Assembly (NCBI GenBank): GCA_016787565.1
Contig: JAEUUG010000016.1
Span: forward strand, 248,001-312,000
Length of the DNA stretch: 64,000 bases
Source of the DNA: Cyclobacteriaceae bacterium
Lineage (GTDB): Bacteria; Bacteroidota; Bacteroidia; Cytophagales; Cyclobacteriaceae
Direction: 5' to 3'
The translations under genes and the position numbers were made by a program. Below, in pieces: positions 17,916 to 26,145 of the stretch. Every line of letters starts with the position of its first letter. Position 1 is the first letter of the stretch. The notes beneath the pieces were generated by a model. The model saw only the letters and a list, made by a program, of their open reading frames with translations, searched no databases and was not told where the DNA came from.

Positions 17916-19019
17916 ATGGAAGTTCTTTTCAACGATTTAAAAAAACTGCATCAATCCATTCCCGAACTCAACGAGGTGATACAACGCACCGTTTCGGATT
18001 TTAATTTTATCCGTGGCAAACAGGTAACACAATTTGAAGAATCGTTCAAAGCCGTGTTGGGTGTAAACCATTGCGTGACAACCGGCAATGGAACAGACGC
18101 TCTTTTTATTGCACTCAGGAGTTTAGGAATAAACCCGGGCGATGAGGTAATAACACCAGCTTTCAGCTGGATCTCCTCCTCTGAGACGATTTCCCTTTGT
18201 GGAGCAAAACCTGTTTTTGCTGATGTCGATTCGCAAACCTATACATTAGACCCGGATCGAATCGAAGAGAAAATAACCGACCGAACAAAAGCAATTGTTG
18301 CTGTACATCTCTATGGTCAGGCTGCGCACCTTGAAATCCTTAAAAAGATTTGTGATAAACATCACTTGTTTCTGATTGAAGACTGTGCGCAGGGTCATCT
18401 CACGCTAGAGTATGGGAAGTATGCCGGAACCGTTGGCGAAATAGGAGCCTTCAGTTTTTATCCCACTAAAAACCTTGGTGCGTATGGCGATGCCGGATGC
18501 ATTGTTACGAATAGTGATACACTTGCCGAAAAGGCAAGACGATTCGCGAATCATGGGGCGCTGCTAAAAGATGATCATCTGGTTGAAGGCATGAATAGCC
18601 GTATGGACACCCTTCAGGCGGCAGTGTTGCTTGCCAAACTTCCACACCTGAAAAGATGGAATGAAATGCGCAATCTCAATGCGCAATTGTACGATCAGCT
18701 TCTTGATGGAATAGCGGAAATAATTTTACCCCTACAAAGACCCGATGCCAGTCACACGTTTCATTTGTATGTCATCCGCGCACAACAGCGTGATGAGCTG
18801 AAGCGCTGGCTGGCCAACTATGGCATCCAAACACTTGTCCACTATCCTCAGGCACTGCCCGATCTTCCGGCATATCACTACCTCGGTCACGACAAAGGCG
18901 CCTTTCCCGTTGCGGGGATGCTGGCAAAGGAGGTACTTTCATTACCTGTTCATCCGCTCCTCCACCTGGATGCTATACAGTATGTAGCGGATAGAATACG
19001 GGGATTTTATAAAAAATAA
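17916..19019 (+). CDS. Second PLP sugar aminotransferase, DegT/DnrJ/EryC1 family
   Basis: A 367-residue aminotransferase of the same fold as the one at 15.3 kb but clearly diverged. Lys185 in FYPTKNLGAYGDAGC is the PLP lysine, GNGTDALF binds phosphate, and EDCAQGHLT replaces the usual EDTAQ-GA. A C3- or C4-amino transfer on a keto-sugar is expected, but the substrate cannot be named. With one aminotransferase already matching WbpE, this one suggests a second aminated sugar or division of labour. It follows the WbpB gene by 40 bases. Confidence 0.84.
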   Translation: MEVLFNDLKKLHQSIPELNEVIQRTVSDFNFIRGKQVTQFEESFKAVLGVNHCVTTGNGTDALFIALRSLGINPGDEVITPAFSWISSSETISLCGAKPVFADVDSQTYTLDPDRIEEKITDRTKAIVAVHLYGQAAHLEILKKICDKHHLFLIEDCAQGHLTLEYGKYAGTVGEIGAFSFYPTKNLGAYGDAGCIVTNSDTLAEKARRFANHGALLKDDHLVEGMNSRMDTLQAAVLLAKLPHLKRWNEMRNLNAQLYDQLLDGIAEIILPLQRPDASHTFHLYVIRAQQRDELKRWLANYGIQTLVHYPQALPDLPAYHYLGHDKGAFPVAGMLAKEVLSLPVHPLLHLDAIQYVADRIRGFYKK

Positions 19020-19046
19020 TCCGGGCATGAATTAGATTTGATTCCT

Positions 19047-19054
19047 TAATTTTG
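19047..19054 (+). promoter_or_regulatory. Candidate -7 box before the WecA-like gene
   Basis: TAATTTTG matches TAnnTTTG and ends 14 bases before the ATG at 19069. No good -33 element is seen, so this is a weak call for a secondary promoter. Confidence 0.3.
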
Positions 19055-19068
19055 AGCAGAAGCTCACT

Positions 19069-20136
19069 ATGGCCATTTTATTTGCTGCCGCTGTCACCGC
19101 CTTCCTCATCTCTTTTTTGATCGTTCCGGTCATTATTAAATACTCCTTGAAAAAAAATCTGGTAGACATTCCGGGCAGAAGAAAAATTCATAAAAAAATC
19201 ACACCCTCTATGGGAGGCATCGCCATTTTTTGCGGATTCTTCATTGCCTCGCTGATTTGGATTGAAATACCCGATTGGAATGAAATCAAGTTTATTTTAG
19301 TCGCGCTTTTTGTCATCTTTTTCATTGGTGTTCGTGATGATCTGGTGCCCCTGGCACCCTCGATAAAATTGTTAGGTCAGATTCTGGCCGTGTCCCTGTT
19401 AATTTTATTATTCGACTTACGACTACGTTCGTTTTACGGTCTTTTTGGAACTGCCGAACTACCAACCTATATCAGTTATGGTATCACCATTTTCACCATC
19501 ATTATCATCACCAACTCGTTCAACCTGATTGATGGACTTGATGGTCTGGCCGGAACTCTCGGCATTATTTCCCTGCTTGCTTTTGGTACCTGGTTTTCAT
19601 TAGTTGGTCAGGATATCTTTGCTGTCTTTGCTTTCTCTATGGCCGGTGCCATTATTGCATTTTTGATTTTCAACTGGGAACCCTCGCAGGTATTTATGGG
19701 CGATACGGGCGCGATGGTCATTGGTATGCTGCTGGCCATCATGGCTATTCATTTTATCAACATCAATTATTTGCTACCGGCAGGTAGCCGATTTAAATTC
19801 AGTGCTTCAATAGCTCCCGCCACTAGCTTTATTATCATTCCGTTGGTCGATACATGTCGCATTATCATCCTGCGTCTATGGCAAAAAAAATCGCCTTTCA
19901 TGCCCGACAAAAGTCATATTCACCACGCCCTTATGCGATTGGGATTGAGCCATAGCAAAACCACCTTACTTCTTGGCACGGCCCAGCTTTTTTTTATTGG
20001 ATTAGTAGTTGTGCTTAACCGAATCACAGAACCGTTTATGACCCTCATCATTATCGGCACAGCCATTACGCTGAGTGTGGTGCTGGATAAATTGATTTTA
20101 AAACGGTTTGTTGCTCGGGAGTCAGAAGAAGAATAG
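19069..20136 (+). CDS. Undecaprenyl-phosphate sugar-1-phosphate transferase (WecA/TagO/MraY family)
   Basis: A polytopic membrane enzyme of 355 residues with about ten hydrophobic segments. It moves a sugar-1-phosphate, usually GlcNAc-1-P, from a UDP-sugar to undecaprenyl phosphate and so starts a surface glycan. Family motifs are in order: KKITPSMGG, GVRDD, NSFNLIDGLDG, FMGDTGAM and the histidine motif HIHH. Its place directly after the nucleotide-sugar genes suggests it primes the polymer they feed. No flippase, polymerase or glycosyltransferase is in the window. Confidence 0.92.
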   Translation: MAILFAAAVTAFLISFLIVPVIIKYSLKKNLVDIPGRRKIHKKITPSMGGIAIFCGFFIASLIWIEIPDWNEIKFILVALFVIFFIGVRDDLVPLAPSIKLLGQILAVSLLILLFDLRLRSFYGLFGTAELPTYISYGITIFTIIIITNSFNLIDGLDGLAGTLGIISLLAFGTWFSLVGQDIFAVFAFSMAGAIIAFLIFNWEPSQVFMGDTGAMVIGMLLAIMAIHFININYLLPAGSRFKFSASIAPATSFIIIPLVDTCRIIILRLWQKKSPFMPDKSHIHHALMRLGLSHSKTTLLLGTAQLFFIGLVVVLNRITEPFMTLIIIGTAITLSVVLDKLILKRFVARESEEE

Positions 20137-20173
20137 TCGCCTAAATCAGCAAAAGCATCCAGCCGGCAGCGTG

Positions 20174-20202
20174 TTGGATTTGAACTCAAAGTTGTACTTT
20201 TG
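20174..20202 (+). promoter_or_regulatory. Promoter of pheS
   Basis: TTG at 20174-20176 and TACTTTTG at 20195-20202 with an 18-base spacer match the Bacteroidota -33/-7 promoter. The predicted start point leaves a leader of about a dozen bases before the ATG. Confidence 0.6.
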
Positions 20203-20221
20203 AAATGTTTTTATTGTCATC

Positions 20222-21253
20222 ATGGAAGAACGTATTCAGGCATTATTACAGGAAGTAACATCCTATGCTGCGACAGACAAGCAGAGTATTGAAACCTTTC
20301 GGTTGAAATATATTAGCAAGAAAGGCACCCTTGGCGAACTCTTTGAAGAATTAAAACAACTCGCCCCTGAACAAAAAAAGACTGCCGGAAAAACATTGAA
20401 CCAGTTAAAGCAGGCAGCAGAAGCGAAGTTCGCTGAACTGAACGAGCAACTGCAAGCAACTCCAACGGCCAGCACAGATCTTGATCTTACCTTACCTCCC
20501 ATACCAAATGAGATCGGTAACCTTCACCCGCTGACGTTAACCAAATATCGCATAATCGAAATTTTTGAGCGACTTGGCTTTAATGTGGCCGATGGTCCGG
20601 AAGTAGAAGATGACTGGCACAACTTCTCTGCGTTGAACTTTCCACCTAACCATCCGGCTCGTGAGATGCAGGATACTTTCTTTGTTGAAAAATCAGGAGG
20701 CGAAAAAGGTGATCTGCTGTTGCGCACGCATACCTCGAATGTGCAGATCAGGATGCTGGAAAATCAAAAGCCACCTGTGCGTGCCATTATGCCCGGCAGA
20801 GTGTATCGCAATGAAGCTATTTCTGCACGCGCACATTGTTTCTTCCATCAGGTAGAAGGACTTTACATCGACAAGAATGTGGGCTTCGCTGACCTGAAAC
20901 AAACGCTCTATCATTTCAGCAAAGAGATGTTTGGCAAGGATACTAAGATCAGATTAAGACCTTCCTTCTTTCCGTTTACGGAGCCCAGTGCTGAAATTGA
21001 CATCTCGTGCCTGATCTGCAAAGGCAAGGGCTGCAATGTTTGTAAACATTCCGGCTGGGTAGAAATTGCCGGCTCCGGTATGGTTCATCCTAACGTTCTG
21101 AAAAATTGCGGAATCGACCCGGAAGAATATACCGGTTTTGCCTTTGGCATGGGCATCGAACGGGTAACGATGCTTCGCTATCAGATCAACGATCTGCGCT
21201 TATTCTCTGAAAATGATATTCGGTTCCTGCGCCAATTTCAATCCGTAATGTGA
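20222..21253 (+). CDS. pheS: Phenylalanine--tRNA ligase alpha subunit
   Basis: Class II aminoacyl-tRNA synthetase catalytic subunit of 343 residues. It has the N-terminal coiled-coil arm (about 1-85), the HTSNVQIRMLE and GRVYRNEAISARAH segments around motif 2, and the C-terminal GFAFGMGIERVTMLRY of motif 3. Between them is CLICKGKGCNVC (C-x2-C-x4-C-x2-C, about 260-272), a likely zinc knuckle that is not in E. coli PheS. pheT is not adjacent. The stop overlaps the next start as TGATG, so the downstream gene is probably translationally coupled. Confidence 0.96.
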   Translation: MEERIQALLQEVTSYAATDKQSIETFRLKYISKKGTLGELFEELKQLAPEQKKTAGKTLNQLKQAAEAKFAELNEQLQATPTASTDLDLTLPPIPNEIGNLHPLTLTKYRIIEIFERLGFNVADGPEVEDDWHNFSALNFPPNHPAREMQDTFFVEKSGGEKGDLLLRTHTSNVQIRMLENQKPPVRAIMPGRVYRNEAISARAHCFFHQVEGLYIDKNVGFADLKQTLYHFSKEMFGKDTKIRLRPSFFPFTEPSAEIDISCLICKGKGCNVCKHSGWVEIAGSGMVHPNVLKNCGIDPEEYTGFAFGMGIERVTMLRYQINDLRLFSENDIRFLRQFQSVM

Positions 21254-22119
21254 TGGCGGCTACAGCAATCAAAACCGTAGGTATTGTCGGGGCCGGAATT
21301 ATGGGCCAGGGTATCGCTCAGGTTTTTGCTGTTGCCGGATACGATGTTCTCCTGTATGATATACAGCCCGAAAGAATTTCTGCCGGCCTTGCGTTGATCC
21401 GGAAAAATATGGAAGCGGCCGTTGAAAAAGGAAAGTTAAGCGCAGCACAAAAAGATGAGGCCAATAAGCGGATTAATTCTGTCAATGATTTTCGTTACCT
21501 GCAAGTTGATCTGGCTATAGAATCTGTAATCGAAAAGCTGGAAGTAAAACAAAAAATTTTACAGGAACTTGAAAAAAACAACAGCACCGAAACGATTCTG
21601 GCCACCAACACATCTTCTATCCCGGTAACACAAATTGCAGCGGTGTTAAAACATCCGAAACGTTTTGCCGGTTTGCATTTCTTCAATCCCGCACCGGCCA
21701 TGAAACTGGTTGAAATTATTAAGGGGGCCTCTACCCAGGAAACAACGGTGAATACCCTACGAGCGCTGGTGGAGAATCTTGGCAAAGTATCGGTATTGGC
21801 AAACGATTCGCCCGGATTTATTGTGAACCGTGTGGCGCGGCATTTTTACGTGGAGTCACTTCAACTCCTGGAGGAAAATGTTGCCAGTGTAGAAACGATT
21901 GATACGCTTATGCGGTCAACCGGTTTTAAAATGGGCCCTTTTGAGTTAATGGATTTGATTGGCATCGACACTAACTTTTCGGTTACCAATTCCATATATC
22001 ATTCTTTTCATCAGGATTCGAAATTCAGACCATCACGGTTACAGCAACAAAAAGTAGATGCCGGACATCATGGACGAAAAAGCGGGAAGGGATTTTATGA
22101 TTACACAACAAAGTCATAA
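21253..22119 (+). CDS. 3-hydroxyacyl-CoA dehydrogenase (3-hydroxybutyryl-CoA dehydrogenase type)
   Basis: An NAD(P)-dependent enzyme of 288 residues, the usual length of the stand-alone Hbd/PaaH proteins. It has the Rossmann motif GIVGAGIMGQGIAQ, the TNTSSIPVTQIA strand, the catalytic HFFNPAPAMKLVEII and NDSPGFIVNRV, then the C-terminal domain with GPFELMDLIG. It oxidises L-3-hydroxyacyl-CoA in fatty-acid or aromatic-acid breakdown. The start is the ATG of the TGATG overlap with pheS. Confidence 0.93.
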   Translation: MAATAIKTVGIVGAGIMGQGIAQVFAVAGYDVLLYDIQPERISAGLALIRKNMEAAVEKGKLSAAQKDEANKRINSVNDFRYLQVDLAIESVIEKLEVKQKILQELEKNNSTETILATNTSSIPVTQIAAVLKHPKRFAGLHFFNPAPAMKLVEIIKGASTQETTVNTLRALVENLGKVSVLANDSPGFIVNRVARHFYVESLQLLEENVASVETIDTLMRSTGFKMGPFELMDLIGIDTNFSVTNSIYHSFHQDSKFRPSRLQQQKVDAGHHGRKSGKGFYDYTTKS

Positions 22120-22606
22120 TCGGGCATTGATCTGTGCCGATCAAAATTTTTTGAAGCCACTTCTTATCCTTACAATTCCGGTGCTGATGATGGCCTTCAT
22201 CCTAACCGGGTGTGAGCCTGATCAATCGGACGATCCTATTCCGTATGTACCCTTCAGTGACATCACGCTAAACCTTAATCTGCCCGAAAACATTGGTCTG
22301 ATCAGCGATGGCGGCCATAAACTTATTTCGAGCAGTCTTGGTGGTGTACAAGGTATTATTCTGTACCGAAAAAATTCTTCTGCTTATTATGCCTTCGAGC
22401 GAAACTGCTCCTATCAGCCGGCAGGCGCCTGTGTAACGGTGGAAGTTCACAGTTCAAATCTCTATATGATTGATCCATGCTGTTCTTCCATTTTCAGTTT
22501 CCCGGAAGGAAATCCAAATGGAGGCCCGGCCTGGAGACCACTGCGGAAATATGCAACCTACCTGAACGGGAGTACGCTAACCATTACCGATGAAATTGTT
22601 GAATAG
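22097..22606 (+). CDS. Rieske-like lipoprotein lacking the canonical histidine ligands
   Basis: A lipoprotein of about 169 residues. A hydrophobic stretch ends in the lipobox LTGC, and the mature part is a small beta domain. The arrangement NCSYQP, EVHSSNLYMIDPCCSSIF and WRPLRKY follows the C-terminal Rieske fold. However, the two Cys-x-His / Cys-x2-His ligand pairs read C-S-Y and C-C-S-S, so a normal [2Fe-2S] cluster cannot form. Similar proteins are frequent in Bacteroidota and have no proven function. I choose the ATG at 22097, overlapping the upstream gene by 23 bases. An ATG at 22058 would give a longer signal region. Confidence 0.7.
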   Translation: MITQQSHNRALICADQNFLKPLLILTIPVLMMAFILTGCEPDQSDDPIPYVPFSDITLNLNLPENIGLISDGGHKLISSSLGGVQGIILYRKNSSAYYAFERNCSYQPAGACVTVEVHSSNLYMIDPCCSSIFSFPEGNPNGGPAWRPLRKYATYLNGSTLTITDEIVE

Positions 22607-22723
22607 CATCAAACGAATAGCGTTGATCTCATTTTTCTAAACTTTTATCGCATTTCAAAATCCGGTCGGTCACTATTTATCAGGAAAACCGATACCTTAG
22701 AAAATTCAAACAACTGTCTGATT

Positions 22724-25700
22724 ATGCGCGTTGGAATTTATCATACTGCTGGCTTCTTTTTCATCCTGTTAGCACACATTGGATTTGCTCAAACCTACCA
22801 GAGCATGAAGCCCAAAAAGCCTATAATATGCTATGCTAAGGATATTGACCAGCACACCCGAATTGATGCTCCGGAAGTTTACCAGGATTGGCTGCGAAAA
22901 GGAGCAAGCAGCCGCACCCAAACAGCCATCTTTCAGGTTACCTATAATGGGTTTTCACCCGAAGCACAGGCAGCGTTTCAAAAAGCAGTTGATATCTGGT
23001 CAACACTCATTACCTCTTCCGTACCCATTAGGGTTTATGCAAACTGGCAGGCGCTCGGCAGTGGCGTGTTGGGGTCGGCTATCTGGGGCTCTGTACATGC
23101 CAACTTCGAGGGTGCGCAATTCATAAACACCTGGTATCCGGTTGCCCTTGCGGAGAAAATGGCAGGGCAAAAAATTAACAACGATAATGAGCCGGATATC
23201 TATGCCAATTTCAGCAGTAGCGCTAATTGGTATTATGGATTGGATGCAAACCCCACTGCTGGAAAATATGATTTGGTTACCGTGGTACTCCATGAACTTG
23301 GGCATGGATTGGGTATAGTCGATTCATATACCATCGAAAATGACCTTGGCATTGTTGGTGTTCAAGGCACAAATTTCCCGATCATCTACGATCATCAACT
23401 TGAAAATGCGTCCGGTCAAAATTTATATCGGGAGTTTACCTCCGGAACAACTTCCCTGCGAACACAATTGATCAGCAACAATTTATATTACAACTCACTC
23501 ACTGTCCGTGATGCCAACGGAGGTTTGAGAGCCAGAATATATGCACCCGCCACATTCAACGGTGGCTCCAGCATTGCACACCTGGATGAGGCGTCATACC
23601 CAGCGCTGGATTTGAATTCGCTAATGACGCCACAAATCGGATCTGCAGAAGCCATTCATAACCCGGGACCAATTGTAAGAGGAGCCTTTAGTGATATGGG
23701 CTGGGTCTATACTTTCATTCAGCACACCAGTTTAAAAGATTCTGAAAACACTTCCGGGCCATTCTTGGTAAAAGCTAAAATTGTGAGTGAAAGTGGTCCC
23801 ATTCAGGAAGTAAACCTGAACTACACAACAGGAGGACCAGACATTACTGTAGCCATGACACCAACCGGTGTTCCCAATGAATACCAGGCTTCCATCCCCG
23901 GCACTGGAACAACTACTACCTATGGTTATTCTATATCGGTAAAAGATAACATCAGCCGCACCTATACAAAGCCTGGTAAGCTTGTCGCACCCAATCAGCA
24001 ACCTCAACAATTTTACACCACCTTCAAAACCGGCCCGGATACACAGGCACCAACCATAACCCACTCACCCAAAGCCTTTATACTCAACACGGATACCGAG
24101 CTTTTAATTGAAGCTATTGTTGCTGACAACCTTGGATTAGCACTGGCCAAAATACAATACCAGATAAACGGAGTTGCACAACCTGATGTAATCATGACAC
24201 AAGGCACTCCGGATTCATTGTACTCCGCAACGCTAAATTTCGGTGCCGGATTAACAATCGGTGATCAGGTCAACTACAAAATAATTGCTGTTGATAATGC
24301 TGTTGCACAAAACACTACCAGTAGTCCTTCAACCGATTTTTATACCGTAAACGTAACGGGTCTTGCACCAACACAAGATTTCTACAGCAATGATTTTGAT
24401 AGTTCAACCGATGATTTTTTTGGTGATGGTTTCTCCATCATCAAGCCAACGGGTTTTAATAATCCGGCATTGCATTCCGAGCATCCGTACAAAGAAGGAA
24501 ATACCTTTCCCAATCAGCAACTTAACCTTGTCTATCAGCTGAGAATCCCCGTCCGGGTCAATGCTGATAACCCCCTTATGAAGTTTGACGAAATTGTGTT
24601 GGTAGAACCGGGCGATAATGGTTCAACTTTTGGCAGCGATGAATTTTTTGATTACGTGGTGGTGGAGGGCTCGAAAGATGGCGGTGTTACCTGGATTCCG
24701 GTGGCCGATGGTTATGACTCACGCTCGTATACACCGTGGTTAACCAAATTCAACAGTGCTACCAGTGGCAACAACTCAACGGCCGTGGGAGATCCCACCT
24801 TGTTTCGTTCGAAAACACTTAGCCTGTTAAACAAATTTACAATCGGAGATGAAGTGGTCATTCGTTTCCGGCTATTCAGTGATCCGTTTGCTGCGGGCTG
24901 GGGATGGGCTATCGATAACCTGAAAATTCAGATTGATGAATCAGGACCCGAAATTTTACACGATCATATCGACTTTGTACTACCAGGAACAACAACATTG
25001 CCACTTGCTTTAAAAATATCAGACTTCAGCGGTGTAAATGAATTGGCCATTGAGTTTGACGTAAATAATGGAACTACAGAACGATTTGATTTTCTGGTTG
25101 ACCCGATAACAGAACTTTACACCTTAAACCTTGACATCAGTTCACTGGCAGTAGGTGATCGTATTGGTTACCGAATTATCGCGCGTGATAACCTTGGCAA
25201 TGAAACAATATTACCAACGTCAGGAAAAATTACAGTGACGCTGTTTGAACCCGCAGCACCGGTGTCATCGTATCTCAATAATTTTAATACTACCACCGAT
25301 GATTTCATCGGAAACTTCTTTGCGATAACCAAGCCCGGTGATTTCAATGATAATGCTCTTCACAGTACGCACAACTATCCAAACGGATTTGGAATGGAGA
25401 AAACTTCCAGCTATTCGTATATCCTTAAAAAACCGATTATTATCAATAGCAACAACCCTTACATCAGTTTCGATGAAATTGCTATTGTGGAAGGGCATGC
25501 TACAGGAGTTGAATTCGGGACCGCAGCTTTTAACGATTATGTCATCGTAGAAGGATCCATCGATGGTGGAATAACATGGCTTCCCTTTGTTAACGGTTAC
25601 GATGCACAAAATCAGCCGGGTTGGCTGAATGCATTTAGCAATGGAGCTAACGGAACAGCAAGTCTGTTTAAGCAACGCGTTCTTGATCTTACCGCGAATG

Positions 25701-26086
25701 GAAATTTTAATGACGGGGATGCCGTTCTCATTCGCTTCCGACTTTTTGTTAACGGAAATGTAAACGGTTGGGGATGGGCAATTGATAACCTGTCTGTTCA
25801 GGGACCTATCACTTCCGTGGAGGAAGAATCGATGGGAAAGAACTTTCGTGCGTATCCCAATCCTACATCCAAAGAAATAAACATTCACCTGGAAGCGTCA
25901 TCGCATCAGTTTGCCAACGTGATTATTCTAAATGCACAAGGACAGGTGTTGCACCAAAAAGAAGTTGAATTGCAACTTCCTGAGGTAAGGGAAACAATCA
26001 ATGTTGAAAAATTAACCGCTGGTATTTACCTGATCAAAGCCAACATCGATGGTAAAACAGTTACCCGGAAGTTCATCAAGAAATAA
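22724..26086 (+). CDS. Secreted zinc metalloprotease-like protein with T9SS type A sorting domain
   Basis: A 1120-residue secreted protein. After a signal peptide (ending near GFAQ), the catalytic-like region holds HELGHGLGIVD at about 190-200, the extended metzincin-type zinc motif HExxHxxGxxD. Three Ig/fibronectin-like segments follow (about 335-430, 445-550 and 745-845). Two copies of an about 180-residue beta module lie at about 553-736 and 849-1026, each with DDF, the D-[EA]-F-x-DYV[VI]VEGS strand and GWGWAIDNL. The last 85 residues (FRAYPNPTS to the lysine-rich end) form a type A sorting domain for T9SS export and surface attachment or release. Host or polymer substrates cannot be inferred. 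Confidence 0.88.
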   Translation: MRVGIYHTAGFFFILLAHIGFAQTYQSMKPKKPIICYAKDIDQHTRIDAPEVYQDWLRKGASSRTQTAIFQVTYNGFSPEAQAAFQKAVDIWSTLITSSVPIRVYANWQALGSGVLGSAIWGSVHANFEGAQFINTWYPVALAEKMAGQKINNDNEPDIYANFSSSANWYYGLDANPTAGKYDLVTVVLHELGHGLGIVDSYTIENDLGIVGVQGTNFPIIYDHQLENASGQNLYREFTSGTTSLRTQLISNNLYYNSLTVRDANGGLRARIYAPATFNGGSSIAHLDEASYPALDLNSLMTPQIGSAEAIHNPGPIVRGAFSDMGWVYTFIQHTSLKDSENTSGPFLVKAKIVSESGPIQEVNLNYTTGGPDITVAMTPTGVPNEYQASIPGTGTTTTYGYSISVKDNISRTYTKPGKLVAPNQQPQQFYTTFKTGPDTQAPTITHSPKAFILNTDTELLIEAIVADNLGLALAKIQYQINGVAQPDVIMTQGTPDSLYSATLNFGAGLTIGDQVNYKIIAVDNAVAQNTTSSPSTDFYTVNVTGLAPTQDFYSNDFDSSTDDFFGDGFSIIKPTGFNNPALHSEHPYKEGNTFPNQQLNLVYQLRIPVRVNADNPLMKFDEIVLVEPGDNGSTFGSDEFFDYVVVEGSKDGGVTWIPVADGYDSRSYTPWLTKFNSATSGNNSTAVGDPTLFRSKTLSLLNKFTIGDEVVIRFRLFSDPFAAGWGWAIDNLKIQIDESGPEILHDHIDFVLPGTTTLPLALKISDFSGVNELAIEFDVNNGTTERFDFLVDPITELYTLNLDISSLAVGDRIGYRIIARDNLGNETILPTSGKITVTLFEPAAPVSSYLNNFNTTTDDFIGNFFAITKPGDFNDNALHSTHNYPNGFGMEKTSSYSYILKKPIIINSNNPYISFDEIAIVEGHATGVEFGTAAFNDYVIVEGSIDGGITWLPFVNGYDAQNQPGWLNAFSNGANGTASLFKQRVLDLTANGNFNDGDAVLIRFRLFVNGNVNGWGWAIDNLSVQGPITSVEEESMGKNFRAYPNPTSKEINIHLEASSHQFANVIILNAQGQVLHQKEVELQLPEVRETINVEKLTAGIYLIKANIDGKTVTRKFIKK

Positions 26087-26145
26087 ACCTTGACGTTCAC
26101 ATGATGAGGTTGCATGACAAATCCGCAACATGAAACTGGTTTACA

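Noticed and set aside
25265-25888. A 207-codon minus-strand open frame inside the T9SS protease gene.
   Set aside because: Fully antisense to a well-supported protein with clear domains. No family resemblance and no promoter. It is a shadow of the coding strand.
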